Shown here: positions 1 to 8,247 of the stretch, piece after piece | How the letters are laid out: the number at the start of each line of letters is the position of its first letter | Position numbering within the stretch: position 1 is the first letter of the stretch | Assembly: GCA_964491265.1 (NCBI GenBank) | Contig: CAZBFP010000009.1 | Coordinates: forward strand, 68,945 to 132,944 | DNA length: 64,000 nt | Source of the DNA: JBBAGC01 sp964491265 | GTDB lineage: Bacteria; Spirochaetota; UBA4802; UBA5550 | Direction: 5' to 3' | The notes under the pieces: generated by a model | What the model saw: only the letters and a program-made list of their open reading frames with translations | Told to the model about the DNA's origin: nothing | Database searches by the model: none | Position numbers and translations under genes: made by a program

Positions 1-11
1 AGAGAGATACA

Positions 12-644
12 TTGAATTCACACGGCAAAGAAATTTCTGATAATATGTATAATTTTATTATTGGAGCAACATTATGCTGGGGATTCGGCATTAACTGGTT
101 TATGGTAAAAAATATCCCTGTTGAAACAATAATGCAGTTCGGATTCTGGCCGGTAATTATAGGGTATTTTATTCTTTGCTTTGCCGGTGTAGTAATATTT
201 ACAAAATCTTCTGATCCATTGTTCAGCTTTCTAGGATATAATTTAATTGTTTTTCCCTTTGGCCTGATTATCAATATTGTTGTATCACAGTATAATTCAG
301 AAATTGTACTGGAAGCAATTAAAATGACCGGACTGGTTACTCTTGTTATGATGATTGCAGGAACTCTATTCCCTGCATTTTTTAAAAAAATTATCGGGGT
401 TTTAACAATTGCGCTTTTTGCAGTTATTATAGTTGAAGTGGTAATGATTTTTGTATTCAAAACTCATCACGGCATTATTGACTGGATTGTTGTTCTTATC
501 TTTTGCGGATACATCGGCTATGACTGGGGCAGAGCGCAAAGAATTCCTAAAACTGTTGATAATGCTGTTGATAGTGCAGCTGCTTTGTATATGGATATTA
601 TTAATCTTTTCCTGAGAATATTAAGGATAATGGGGAGGAAGTAA
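12..644 (+). CDS. Bax inhibitor-1 (TMBIM/YccA-like) family membrane protein
   Basis: Small integral membrane protein with six or seven hydrophobic segments, the last a short amphipathic helix. The C-terminal part reads GYDWGRAQRIP, then ALYMDIINLFL and a basic tail. This matches the Bax inhibitor-1 signature, in which an Asp-bearing helix precedes a LYLDxINLFLxLL helix. The family forms pH-sensitive calcium-leak channels in the inner membrane; the bacterial role is poorly defined. The start is uncertain: the frame is open to the window edge, TTG at 12 has a purine-rich AGAGAG upstream, and ATG at 45 would still keep every membrane helix. The gene may therefore be cut at its 5' end. Family call is firm; start is not. 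Confidence 0.8.
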   Translation: MNSHGKEISDNMYNFIIGATLCWGFGINWFMVKNIPVETIMQFGFWPVIIGYFILCFAGVVIFTKSSDPLFSFLGYNLIVFPFGLIINIVVSQYNSEIVLEAIKMTGLVTLVMMIAGTLFPAFFKKIIGVLTIALFAVIIVEVVMIFVFKTHHGIIDWIVVLIFCGYIGYDWGRAQRIPKTVDNAVDSAAALYMDIINLFLRILRIMGRK

Positions 645-788
645 TTTTTCCGGTTTCTCTGTGGAAGGATAGTTGCCAAAGGATATTCCATTTACCTTGG
701 ATACTCTCATTCAGTAGCAGTTTAATTTCAGGGGTTTAATTCATTAAAATAACAGTATTACATAGACTACACAAAGTAAGGAAACCAC

Positions 789-1679
789 ATGAAACTTTAT
801 ACTCATTTTACAGCAAACAATATAAAATTACAGGAAATGCCTTTTATTCGTGAATTATCAATGGAGGCTTACCTGATCGAAAATGAAGAGGTTCTTTCTC
901 TTGATGAAGATAATTTATCAGATGTGGAAATAATAGACTTCGAACTAAGTATAAAATACGGGCGTAAATCCAAAGATTCTGATGGTCGCATTGATTTACT
1001 GGGAATATATAACCAGGAAACTCTGGGAATTATTGAACTTAAATTAGGTGAATTAAATCAAAGCCATCTGAACCAACTGGAAGATTATTTTAAGTCAAAA
1101 TCAGAAATTTTGGAAGCTCATCCTGAATACAGGGATAATAAGGATCTCAAATGGATTGGCATCCTTGTAGGCAGTAATATTGACGGTAATCTGGAAAGAA
1201 AAATTTCTGAAGGGTATCTGATAGAAGATTCAATTCCTGTTGCTGCATTAACAATTAAACGTTTCAGAGGAAATGATAATAATATATATGTTGTTACAAA
1301 TACCTACTTCAAAAATATAAGCAGAAAATTCGACAGGACTCTATACCTGTTTAACGGGAAGAAGTATGGGAAAGGGCGGCTTGTTTTAGCTGTTCTTAAA
1401 CATCATTTAAATGTTAATGATAATTATTCATATCAGAAACTTCAAAAAGATTTCCCAAAAGAGTTACAGGGTTCTCAGGGAGTTTTTGATCAGCTTGAAA
1501 AGGCTATGGAAATAAAAGACAGAACAGGTCATAGGAGACATTTTCTCGCAATTGAAGATTTACTGGAAGTTGACAATATAAAAATAGCAGTATCAACGGA
1601 ATGGGGAATAAAAAATATTCAGAATTTTCTTAAAAGATGTGATGAATTAAATTATTCAATTGAAACAGTTACTTCATAG
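789..1679 (+). CDS. NucS/DUF91-like PD-(D/E)XK nuclease
   Basis: Predicted nuclease of 296 residues. A PD-(D/E)XK core is visible: D69 in GRIDLLGIY and the E83-x-K85 pair in GIIELKLGEL, followed by the helix NQLEDYF. This layout (DxLL, 12-14 residues, ExK, then a Q-containing helix) is that of the NucS/DUF91 family of DNA endonucleases acting in mismatch repair or defence. The C-terminal half (about residues 170-296) is not recognised and could be a specificity or partner domain. The gene stands alone, with about 260 bp to the next gene, at the edge of a patch of restriction and toxin genes. The fold is well supported; the biological role (repair or defence) is inference. Confidence 0.65.
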   Translation: MKLYTHFTANNIKLQEMPFIRELSMEAYLIENEEVLSLDEDNLSDVEIIDFELSIKYGRKSKDSDGRIDLLGIYNQETLGIIELKLGELNQSHLNQLEDYFKSKSEILEAHPEYRDNKDLKWIGILVGSNIDGNLERKISEGYLIEDSIPVAALTIKRFRGNDNNIYVVTNTYFKNISRKFDRTLYLFNGKKYGKGRLVLAVLKHHLNVNDNYSYQKLQKDFPKELQGSQGVFDQLEKAMEIKDRTGHRRHFLAIEDLLEVDNIKIAVSTEWGIKNIQNFLKRCDELNYSIETVTS

Positions 1680-1938
1680 TAAGATATAATAGGCTGCAGA
1701 TCATACAGACAAGGCATATATTCATACTACAAAAATAACTCATCGTTTGTTTAGTTTCTGCTTGACAACGGGAAAAAAAGAGGACATATTGCCCCTAAGT
1801 GTTCCTTTCTGAGATAGAAAGCGTGCCTAATTAAGACACAGAGGAGATCTCACGGTTTCAAGTATACCACACAGAGAACTCTTTGTTTAATGTCGAAAAA
1901 ATTATTATATATTGAATTAATGACAAATAAGGTATGTA

Positions 1939-2730
1939 ATGTCTGCAAAATCTCAATGGTCTAGAGAACAATTACTTGTTGCTTTCAATATTTATTGTCG
2001 TTTACCCTTCGGAAAATTTCATTCTGGTAATCCAGAAATAATAAAATATGCAAAACTAATTAATCGAACTCCTTCTGCCTTAGCAATGAAATTAACTAAT
2101 ATCGCTAGTCTTGATCCAGCAATAACATCAACTGGTCGCAAAGGTCTAACAGGGGCTTCAATTGCTGACAAAAGGATGTGGGAAGAAATGCAAAATAACT
2201 GGGAAGGCTTTGTTAATGAAACCTATGCAACAGTTAACTCTTTAACAATAAATAAATTTTCAGAAGAAGATAGAGAATTTTTAAAAGATATTGAAGAGAA
2301 AGATCATACTACAGACTCATACGTGGGGTACAATAAAATTGCTGAGACAAAAATACGAGTAGGACAATCATTCTTTCGAAAAGCAGTTCTTAGTGCATAT
2401 GATTTTAAGTGTTGCATAACTGGTTTGAATATTCCAAAATTATTAGTAGCAAGCCATATTATGCCATGGAAAGATAATCCACAAAACAGATTGAATCCCA
2501 AAAATGGTCTTTGTTTATCAGTATTACATGATAAAGCATTCGACTTAGGTATCATTACAATAACAGAAAATTTCACAATCAAAGTATCAAAAAAAGAGTA
2601 CTTGAATAATAATGATTTTTTTATTTCAACATTATTAAACTACGAGAATAAAAAAATTAGATTGCCCGAAAAATTTTTACCTCACCAAGAGTTTCTAACA
2701 TATCATAGAGAAAATATTTTTAAAGCATAG
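1939..2730 (+). CDS. HNH endonuclease
   Basis: Protein of 263 residues with a C-terminal HNH nuclease domain of the HNH_2 type. C159 and G162 precede H173 in ASHIMPWKD, N187/N189 lie in LNPKNGLCLS, and H197-D198 are in LHDKAFDLG; these are the metal-binding and catalytic positions. Residues 1-90 form a separate N-terminal domain with WSREQLLVAFNIY and NRTPSALAMKL, often seen in stand-alone HNH restriction-like proteins, probably for DNA recognition. The next gene follows after only 7 bp, so the two are probably co-transcribed. Codon use is more AT-rich than in the housekeeping genes of the window, which fits horizontal transfer. No methyltransferase partner is present. Confidence 0.8.
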   Translation: MSAKSQWSREQLLVAFNIYCRLPFGKFHSGNPEIIKYAKLINRTPSALAMKLTNIASLDPAITSTGRKGLTGASIADKRMWEEMQNNWEGFVNETYATVNSLTINKFSEEDREFLKDIEEKDHTTDSYVGYNKIAETKIRVGQSFFRKAVLSAYDFKCCITGLNIPKLLVASHIMPWKDNPQNRLNPKNGLCLSVLHDKAFDLGIITITENFTIKVSKKEYLNNNDFFISTLLNYENKKIRLPEKFLPHQEFLTYHRENIFKA

Positions 2731-2737
2731 GTATATT

Positions 2738-3046
2738 ATGAATATTAAGTTTGAATACCTCTATAGAGATGCTGGAAATAATAAAAACTGGGGTGAAATC
2801 ATCTTCACGAATAAAAAAAATAGAAATATAAACGTAATAGATCAAGCTATTCGAAAAATATTGATCGAAAAAGAATTTTTTTCTGTGAATAATTTGAATA
2901 TTCCTGATCTGCATTTTACAGAGCATGACATTGATTTAGATCATGATTGGCATGAATATCATTCAGTTTCAGAAACAACTAATGAACCAACAGATAAATT
3001 AAATAGAGATATTGCAGATTTTATTAAATCTCTAAATCACTATTAG
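2738..3046 (+). CDS. Small acidic protein of unknown function, downstream of HNH nuclease
   Basis: Protein of 102 residues, not assigned to any family. It is soluble, with no signal peptide or membrane helix. The first 40 residues look like a beta-rich segment (FEYLYRDAGNNKNWGEIIF). The C-terminal half is acidic and histidine-rich (HDIDLDHDWHEYHS), which could bind metal or mimic DNA. It starts 7 bp after the HNH nuclease and shares its AT-rich codon use, so it was probably acquired with it. A role as inhibitor, immunity or accessory protein for the nuclease is possible but rests only on linkage. Confidence 0.55.
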   Translation: MNIKFEYLYRDAGNNKNWGEIIFTNKKNRNINVIDQAIRKILIEKEFFSVNNLNIPDLHFTEHDIDLDHDWHEYHSVSETTNEPTDKLNRDIADFIKSLNHY

Positions 3047-3048
3047 TT

Positions 3049-3492
3049 CAGAATCGAAGAAAAAGCAGAGCTGGTTTAGCACTTGAGAACCATCTTGCAT
3101 TCATTTTTAATGATCTGGATATAAGATATTCCAGAACTGCTGTAACAGAAAACAGAGCAAAGCCGGACTTTCTTTTCCCGGGGAAAAAAGAGTATCATGA
3201 TGAAAATTTCAATCCACTAAACCTGACTATGCTTGGTGTTAAATCAACCTGTAAAGACAGATGGAGACAGGTATTAAGCGAAGCAGACAGAATTGAAAAA
3301 AAGCATCTTTTGACACTGGAAGCAGCAATAAGCACAAATCAGACAGATGAAATGAAATCCAAGCAGTTACAGCTTGTTGTGCCAGAAAAGATTCATGAGT
3401 CCTTTACAAAAAATCAGCAGGAATGGCTTCTTGACATTCAGACTTTTATTGAAACTGTTAAACTCAAACAGAACAATGCAAAAATATTATAG
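3049..3492 (+). pseudogene. EcoRII-type restriction endonuclease, 5'-truncated remnant
   Basis: The frame is open from about 3007, and from 3049 it encodes about 147 residues matching the C-terminal catalytic domain of EcoRII-like (type IIE) endonucleases. Visible landmarks are RRKSRAGLALENHL, YSRTAVTENRAKPDFLFPG and LGVKSTCKDRWRQ, the last carrying the catalytic lysine and arginine region of this PD-(D/E)XK family. No start codon or ribosome-binding site precedes the conserved block. The only ATG (3229) falls inside the catalytic domain, and the N-terminal effector domain (more than 200 residues in EcoRII) is absent. The adjacent DNA holds no cytosine methyltransferase. This is a decayed restriction-modification relic. 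Confidence 0.75.
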
Positions 3493-3511
3493 AACACATC
3501 CGGAGTAAAAA

Positions 3512-3799
3512 ATGATAAAAGAAGCAGAATTACATGATGCACCGGAAATTGCCCGCATAATTGTGAGTGCATGGAAATCGGCATATAAAGGTATAATTGA
3601 TCAGAAAATATGAAAGCGGACAAATTTATTGAAATAATGGGAAACAATATACAGCAGAAAAGAGAAAGCATATTCCTTACTACATAAAAAACGAAGGAAT
3701 AATTGCTGAAGAAAAAATCTTAAATATTGGTGACACTGATTATGCAGGCATAGGATTTATTCTGATATACCTGCCTGTTTTAACTGACACTTTACAATA
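3512..3799 (+). pseudogene. GNAT-family acetyltransferase remnant (frameshifted)
   Basis: ATG at 3512 has CGGAG about 8 bp upstream and starts a typical GNAT N-terminus: EAELHDAPEIARIIVSAWKS, then AYKGIID. The frame stops near 3611. Homology resumes in another frame from 3610 (MKADKFIEIMGNNIQQKRES), as in GNAT proteins where an EK-rich helix follows the first strand pair. It stops again near 3685, and a further open stretch runs to 3799. At least two frame breaks and the absence of the acetyl-CoA binding motif indicate a dead gene. The exact 3' limit is uncertain. Confidence 0.5.
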
Positions 3800-3825
3800 A
3801 AAAAATTATTCATGCTAAAAAGTAA

Positions 3826-4206
3826 ATGTTTATGAGAATCGCAGTTTCAGGCGCATACCTTACAGGTAAAACAACCCTTGCCGGCCAGCTCAGTTCTCAG
3901 TTAAAAGGATATTCCCTTCTGGAAGAGCCATATTATGAATTGCTGGAACAGGGGCATGAATTTTCTGAATTACCCGGTATAGAGGATTTTGAAATGCAGC
4001 TTGATGAATCAATAAATCAGATAAAAAGCTCCGGTGAAAATACAATTTTTGACAGATACCCATTAGACTTTTTATCCTATATTCAGGTGCATAAAGATTC
4101 AAGGTTTTTTGAAATAAACGACTGGAAAGAAAAAATTGATGATGCCATGGACCAGCTTGACCTTGTTGTATTTGTCCCTGTGGAAAATCCGGATATAATC
4201 GCTTAA
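3826..4206 (+). CDS. P-loop nucleotide kinase-like protein, probably 3'-truncated
   Basis: Protein of 126 residues starting with a beta strand and Walker A loop (GAYLTGKTT). FDRYPLDFLSYI resembles the DRxxxD strand-loop of small nucleoside-kinase or AAA_28 proteins, and LDLVVFVPVENPD resembles their Walker B/substrate strand. Relatives usually continue for another 50-60 residues with the lid helix after the VPVExPDR segment. Here the frame ends directly after it, so the gene is probably truncated and may be non-functional. It lies in a stretch of decayed genes between the acetyltransferase remnant and MazEF. The substrate cannot be told from the sequence. Confidence 0.5.
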   Translation: MFMRIAVSGAYLTGKTTLAGQLSSQLKGYSLLEEPYYELLEQGHEFSELPGIEDFEMQLDESINQIKSSGENTIFDRYPLDFLSYIQVHKDSRFFEINDWKEKIDDAMDQLDLVVFVPVENPDIIA

Positions 4207-4439
4207 CCCGGATATTGGGCTCTATAAATCAGTCTTAAATTTATTTGCGCATCTTCAGGGCCGCAGCACAAACTGCGCCTCATAAGGGCATGGCAGTTAA
4301 ATAAACTGTTAAAATAACAGTATACGGGAGTAATCGGACCGCCCTCTTTCTTTATCAATTTTCTGAATATTATAGAAAAATTCAGTTGAAAATGTTTGCA
4401 CATATTATTACTTTGTAATTACATAAGTGGGGTGTGTGT

Positions 4440-4685
4440 ATGATAGCAAAAGTTATTCAAATAGGAAATTCCAGAGGAATACGAATTCCGAATCAGGTCT
4501 TAAAGGAAATGAAAATAGAACATGAGATAGAACTAACCATCAGTGATAAAAAGGATGAAATAATACTTAAACCTGTATATAAAGCCCGTGAAGGATGGGA
4601 TGAATCATTTAAAGAAATGAGAAATTCCTCTGATGACAAACTTGTTATTGCTGATTCTCTGGATTTAAACGATTGGGAATGGTAA
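4440..4685 (+). CDS. mazE: MazE-like antitoxin (AbrB/SpoVT fold)
   Basis: An 81-residue antitoxin. The N-terminus MIAKVIQIGNSRGIRIP is the AbrB-type swapped-hairpin DNA-binding domain (IGNSxGIRIP), followed by LKEMKIEHEIEL. The acidic C-terminus ending DLNDWEW is typical of MazE tails that thread into the MazF dimer groove. The MazF gene starts 1 bp after the stop codon. I chose ATG 4440 over GTG 4434 because it is the conserved family start; either is possible, with GTGGGG upstream. It probably represses its own operon, as known for MazE. Confidence 0.85.
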   Translation: MIAKVIQIGNSRGIRIPNQVLKEMKIEHEIELTISDKKDEIILKPVYKAREGWDESFKEMRNSSDDKLVIADSLDLNDWEW

Positions 4686-4686
4686 A

Positions 4687-5010
4687 ATGGAAATTTCACA
4701 ATATAGCATATATCTGGTAAATCTGGATCCTACAATAGGTCATGAAATACAAAAGACCCGTCCCTGTCTGATTATATCGCCTGATGAAATGAATCAGAAT
4801 ATTAAAACAGTTATCATTGCTCCAATGACAACAAAGTCACGTAAATATCCGACACGAGTTCCTGTAATTGTGCAGAATAAAAAAGGGTGGATTGTGTTAG
4901 ATCAAATAAGAACTATAGATAATCAGCGTCTCATCAAAAAAATTGGTAAAATCAAACATGAAACAATAAAAGAAGTTAGAAATATTATCAAAGAGATGCT
5001 TGTTGATTAA
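4687..5010 (+). CDS. mazF: MazF-like endoribonuclease toxin
   Basis: A 107-residue PemK/MazF toxin. The family landmarks are present: a GHEIQKTRPCLIISPD loop with the catalytic Arg, TVIIAPMTT with the catalytic Thr strand, and GWIVLDQIRTIDNQRL near the C-terminus. Length is normal for MazF (about 110 residues). These proteins cleave mRNA at short motifs and are neutralised by the cognate MazE, encoded 1 bp upstream. The gene is intact, unlike several of its upstream neighbours, and may stabilise this accessory patch in the chromosome. The cleavage motif cannot be predicted here. Confidence 0.9.
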   Translation: MEISQYSIYLVNLDPTIGHEIQKTRPCLIISPDEMNQNIKTVIIAPMTTKSRKYPTRVPVIVQNKKGWIVLDQIRTIDNQRLIKKIGKIKHETIKEVRNIIKEMLVD

Positions 5011-5049
5011 CTTTTCCATGACCGATAAATAGAAAAACATTTTTGAACT

Positions 5050-5484
5050 ATGGACTACAGTAAAATGAACCAGGAGAAGAGGGATGCCTGTCTCAAGTCT
5101 GAGCTTGATGAGGACAAGGTGCGGCTTCTTGAAAAATATAATCTCATATCCACACCCGATCTATACTGGATATCAAAGCATGAAAACGCCCATGACCAGA
5201 TAATTTTTAAGCACAGCTTTGTGAAAAAAAATGATATTATAACAATTCTATGCAGACTTAATAAACTATGCTTTGCAAAAGTAAAATATCTGAGACAGAA
5301 ATCAGATCTTTTCCAGCCTTATATTTATAACTACAGGGAAGGCTTTCAGCCTGCAGAACTCTGGAACTCGGAATTTTTAAGGCACAGGCCAAGCGGATTT
5401 TATATTGATTTAAGGAATCTGCAGTTCATGTATGATAATGAAAAATTCAGGGACTTCTGCGCTTATCTCGATTCATTTGAATAA
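5050..5484 (+). CDS. Hypothetical protein, soluble
   Basis: Protein of 144 residues that I do not recognise. It is soluble, with no signal peptide. It opens with a helical, charged segment (KMNQEKRDACLKSELDEDKVRLLEKY), and the middle is rich in aromatic residues and lysine. A short segment RHRPSGFYIDLRNLQF near residue 120 looks like a beta hairpin. It lies 39 bp after MazF in the same direction, but its codon use resembles the core genes downstream more than the TA pair. ATG 5050 is the first start in the frame and no strong ribosome-binding site is evident. Confidence 0.6.
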   Translation: MDYSKMNQEKRDACLKSELDEDKVRLLEKYNLISTPDLYWISKHENAHDQIIFKHSFVKKNDIITILCRLNKLCFAKVKYLRQKSDLFQPYIYNYREGFQPAELWNSEFLRHRPSGFYIDLRNLQFMYDNEKFRDFCAYLDSFE

Positions 5485-5846
5485 AAAGTAAACCCGGAAT
5501 ACCCGGGGCTTAAACTAAAAGTCATGGTCAGGAAGATTTGGAAGTGACCATTTAAATAGTACACTGCAGAGCCTTATAATAATAATTACACTCACTGTTA
5601 TTATAATACATATCGCTTTAGGCAAAGGTGTTTGTAAAAGCAGTATAAAACTAAGCCGCAATATCATGGTTCCGCAACCTGATGTGAGGCAGCGGTAAGA
5701 ATCTTCCAATAAGACTTGAGATATAATAAAATTTTTCACATATAATTAAAACTTTATTATGAAAAAGAATTCTTTTTTTGCTATAATAATTATAACCATG
5801 CATCAGGGAGATGCTGCTTAATTAATTATTTCGAAAGGGGTATTTC
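5485..5846. other. Intergenic stretch without a convincing gene
   Basis: About 360 bp. It holds a possible 74-codon frame on the minus strand (5515-5739) whose hydrophobic composition looks like AT-rich noise. An AT-rich promoter-like segment (TATAAT at 5783) lies about 60 bp before the thioesterase gene. I see no repeat and no RNA gene. Confidence 0.5.
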
Positions 5847-6269
5847 ATGGAATTCAAGGAAATAAAACCGGGACTCCAATTATCAGTTCAGAAAGTAGTA
5901 ACAGAAAAGGATACTGCCCTCGACTTCGGCACTGGACAGGTTACAGATCTTCTGGCTACCCCTGTTTTTGCAGCTCTTGTAATTGAGGCTTCAGTTAAGC
6001 TCATTGACCCGCATCTCCCTGACCAGTACATATCAGTTGGGAAACTCCTTAATCTTACACACGACAGCCCCACAACAACCGGGATGACAGTTACAGTAAA
6101 AGCTGAAGTCAGAAGTATTGAAGCCAACAGGGTCACTCTTCATATTGACGCCTATGACGAAGTGGGGATTGTGGGCACTGCAAAACATGTGCGCATACTG
6201 GTTAACAGAAATAATTTTGTTGAAAAAATTGACGTAAGATGCAGAGGCATAGAGAACCTTGACAGATGA
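5847..6269 (+). CDS. FlK-like hotdog thioesterase
   Basis: Protein of 140 residues with the hotdog fold of the fluoroacetyl-CoA thioesterase (FlK)-like family. LATPVFAALVIEASVKLI forms the central helix with T38 and E47. The LTHDSPTTTGM turn carries H72. The spacing T38, E47, H72 parallels the Thr/Glu/His catalytic set of FlK. Such proteins hydrolyse acyl-CoA thioesters; the natural substrate here is unknown and fluoroacetate is unlikely. The start is supported by AAAGGGG 9 bp upstream. The gene stands alone and converges on CheX across a GC-rich hairpin. Confidence 0.75.
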   Translation: MEFKEIKPGLQLSVQKVVTEKDTALDFGTGQVTDLLATPVFAALVIEASVKLIDPHLPDQYISVGKLLNLTHDSPTTTGMTVTVKAEVRSIEANRVTLHIDAYDEVGIVGTAKHVRILVNRNNFVEKIDVRCRGIENLDR

Positions 6270-6287
6270 TATCCCCGGGCGGGGATA
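6269..6287. terminator. Convergent intergenic hairpin, possible terminator
   Basis: A perfect ATCCCC/GGGGAT stem with a 4-nt loop lies between the thioesterase stop and the convergent CheX stop. There is no U-tract on either side, so function as an intrinsic terminator is uncertain. Confidence 0.35.
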
Positions 6288-6299
6288 ATATTAAACTAA

Positions 6300-6755
6300 T
6301 CAGTTATCCCTGTAATAAAGGTCTATATCAAAACCGCCGTAAGATGACAGAAAGGAAATATTTACATTATTATATAGTGCTTTCATTGTAATAGGATCAT
6401 CATTAAACTCAGGGGGTGACAGCCTTATATCGTGCCTGGCATACTGCATAAGATTGGCAAAGGTACCTGTTATCAGGTTAGCAAGTTCACCAGCTACATC
6501 AGCGCTTACATTTTTTGTTATCCTCGCTTTAGGGTCTCCAATAAATTTCCGTGATATCTGGGTAAGGGTTTTCTGCGGCATATTAATTATTATTTCGCCT
6601 TTAAGCGTACCGGAAATTTCAACAGCCACTTTAGGATCTTTTCCGTTTGACTGACCTTCATAAACCTCAGCCAGTTTTTCATCATGGAGAAATTTCTGAA
6701 AAATATGAGTTACAGATTTTGTCAGAATTTTAGAATATGCTTCATAACTGCTCAT
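6300..6755 (-). CDS. CheX-like chemotaxis phosphatase
   Basis: Protein of 151 residues of the CheX/CheC phosphatase family. The diagnostic E-x-x-N pair is present (E90 and N93 in AGELANLITG), on the long helix that inserts into the CheY active site. GTLKGEIIINMP matches the central strand that CheX uses for dimerisation. CheX dephosphorylates CheY-P in chemotaxis systems, including those of spirochaetes. No other chemotaxis gene is in this window, so it could also serve another response regulator. The gene is transcribed in the same direction as the sigma operon behind it, after a 76-bp gap. Confidence 0.8.
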   Translation of the reverse strand: MSSYEAYSKILTKSVTHIFQKFLHDEKLAEVYEGQSNGKDPKVAVEISGTLKGEIIINMPQKTLTQISRKFIGDPKARITKNVSADVAGELANLITGTFANLMQYARHDIRLSPPEFNDDPITMKALYNNVNISFLSSYGGFDIDLYYRDN

Positions 6756-6831
6756 TGAAATCTGTCCCCGGAGTATAATAATTGATTATGTCATCTTAAA
6801 TGATTATTTTAATAATGGTCAATCAGTATTT

Positions 6832-7290
6832 TTACATTTTTTTCAGATAATTTTCAACCACAGACTTCATTGATTCATAGTTCACTGCAGTAACAATCAT
6901 GGCATAGAGTGAAAATATGGATCCCAGCACAACACTTACAGGAATAGTGAGATCAGCCCCGAACTCAGCTTTAAGCCAGATAAAGGAATCGCTGAAATTA
7001 ATTAAAAGTATGCTTAAAAAAATCAAAGATCCTATTGAAATCCAGTTCGTCCATGTTATTCTGCTTTCTGAAAAAGCCTCTCTCTTTATAATCGCAGACA
7101 TAACCTTATCTGAAATGGAGGATTTCATTCTGAAGGGGGTTCCCTGCTGCAGTATTCTCATTGCAGTTGTCAGCTCACGTGCCTCGGTACTGCATCTTCT
7201 GCATGTAAACTGATGGAGTTTCATGCTCAACCCCATATTTTCATAATCATCTATTGCCATAAACTCTGTCATAAATTTTTCACACTTCAT
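6832..7290 (-). CDS. Anti-sigma factor, zinc-finger (ZAS) type, membrane-bound
   Basis: Protein of 152 residues with an N-terminal HxxxCxxC motif (H26, C30, C33), the zinc-binding anti-sigma (ZAS/zf-HC2) signature. Two predicted membrane helices follow (about residues 84-101 and 118-140), with a short basic C-terminal tail. It overlaps the ECF sigma gene by 11 bp, as is usual for sigma/anti-sigma pairs. By analogy it holds the sigma factor at the membrane until a signal arrives. There is almost no periplasmic domain, so sensing may be within the membrane or through a partner such as the small membrane protein encoded first in the operon. Confidence 0.75.
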   Translation of the reverse strand: MKCEKFMTEFMAIDDYENMGLSMKLHQFTCRRCSTEARELTTAMRILQQGTPFRMKSSISDKVMSAIIKREAFSESRITWTNWISIGSLIFLSILLINFSDSFIWLKAEFGADLTIPVSVVLGSIFSLYAMIVTAVNYESMKSVVENYLKKM

Positions 7291-7843
7291 TGTAACCCTC
7301 CGCTATTGTCCCTTTAAGTCTCTGCCTCAAAATCTTTTTGGCGCGAAGAACATCAGACTTTATAGTATTAACCGGGTAACCGGTAATCCCGCTGATTTCG
7401 CTGTATTTAAATCCGAAAAAGAAATAAAAATCGAGACAGATTCTGTATCTCTCCGGGAGTTGATTTATTTCATGCAGTATAAGATCCCGGATCTCACTAT
7501 CAAAATGATTCCTCTCCGGGCCTGCTCCCTCATAGAATGTATATGATTCATCGAATTCCTGATCAACCCTGCTTCTCTTTTTTATATTAATCCCCAGATT
7601 ATAAGCAAGCCTGATCAGCCAGAATTTAAAAGGGGCGATCTCCCTGTACTGATGAATCCTGTCAAAAGCCTTTAAAAAAACCTCCTGGGTAAAATCTAGA
7701 GAATCCTCATAATTATAAAAGAATCTCATACCCATACTGAAAATACTGTTTTCAAACCTTTCCACAATAAGGCGGAACAACTCAGTATCCCCCCTCTGGA
7801 CACTCCTGATTATCAACTCGTCAGAATCCTGATCATTTATCAT
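7280..7843 (-). CDS. ECF-family RNA polymerase sigma factor
   Basis: Protein of 187 residues with both conserved ECF regions. Region 2 spans about residues 22-85, with the -10-binding helix DFTQEVFLKAFDRI and the FKFWLIRLAYN segment. Region 4 spans about residues 125-180, with LPERYRICLDFYF and the helix-turn-helix YSEISGITGYPVNTIKSDV. It sits between a small membrane protein gene (11-bp overlap upstream) and its anti-sigma gene (11-bp overlap downstream), so the three are translationally coupled. ECF factors of this layout usually activate their own operon. An inverted repeat in the operon promoter is described separately. Confidence 0.9.
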   Translation of the reverse strand: MINDQDSDELIIRSVQRGDTELFRLIVERFENSIFSMGMRFFYNYEDSLDFTQEVFLKAFDRIHQYREIAPFKFWLIRLAYNLGINIKKRSRVDQEFDESYTFYEGAGPERNHFDSEIRDLILHEINQLPERYRICLDFYFFFGFKYSEISGITGYPVNTIKSDVLRAKKILRQRLKGTIAEGYNEV

Positions 7844-8180
7844 TTTCTGATTTTATCTTATAGCATATTCGGGAAAAAATTATTAATCCTGATCCTATTG
7901 AGCATGGTATTAAACCGCTCAATACACCATAGCTGAAACCATCCTTAACAATAAAAAATATTACAAGGGCCAGTCCCAGGGTAAAAAGAATGAGACCTGC
8001 AAAAAGAGAGAATACCACAAGATCAAACTCGCTTTTTGAATAGAGGCCTTTTTGAATAAGATGAACTTTAAGTTTATAATTCCATAAGAGGTAAAAGAAA
8101 ATTACAGTACAACCCATTATAATTCCAACAATCGGGATTATACTTACAATAATCTGCACTGCAACTGAAGGTGTGGACAT
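7833..8180 (-). CDS. Small membrane protein, first gene of sigma/anti-sigma operon
   Basis: Protein of 115 residues with three hydrophobic segments (about residues 8-32, 52-75 and 83-105). A charged loop KLKVHLIQKGLYSKSEFD between the first two resembles the LIEKG loop of DUF6249-type membrane proteins often found beside ECF sigma genes. It is first in the operon and overlaps the sigma gene by 11 bp. It may take part in signal sensing together with the membrane-bound anti-sigma factor; that is inference from linkage. Confidence 0.7.
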   Translation of the reverse strand: MSTPSVAVQIIVSIIPIVGIIMGCTVIFFYLLWNYKLKVHLIQKGLYSKSEFDLVVFSLFAGLILFTLGLALVIFFIVKDGFSYGVLSGLIPCSIGSGLIIFSRICYKIKSENDK

Positions 8181-8247
8181 AAAGTACTCCTTGAAATGAA
8201 AAGATTTAAAATCTCTTATTTTAATAATAACATTAAATCAGGGATAA

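Noticed and set aside
1680..1938. Possible insertion-sequence remnant between the NucS-like and HNH genes
   Set aside because: No terminal repeats or transposase fragment were found; there is only AT-rich DNA with a TTGACA-like motif.
4207..4433. A coding continuation of the P-loop gene after its stop
   Set aside because: None of the three frames gives a convincing match to the missing C-terminal part, so the gene is reported as probably truncated.
5515..5739. 74-codon minus-strand frame with hydrophobic segments between the hypothetical gene and the thioesterase gene
   Set aside because: The composition matches translation of AT-rich DNA, no ribosome-binding site or family motif is seen, and it is not needed to explain the region.
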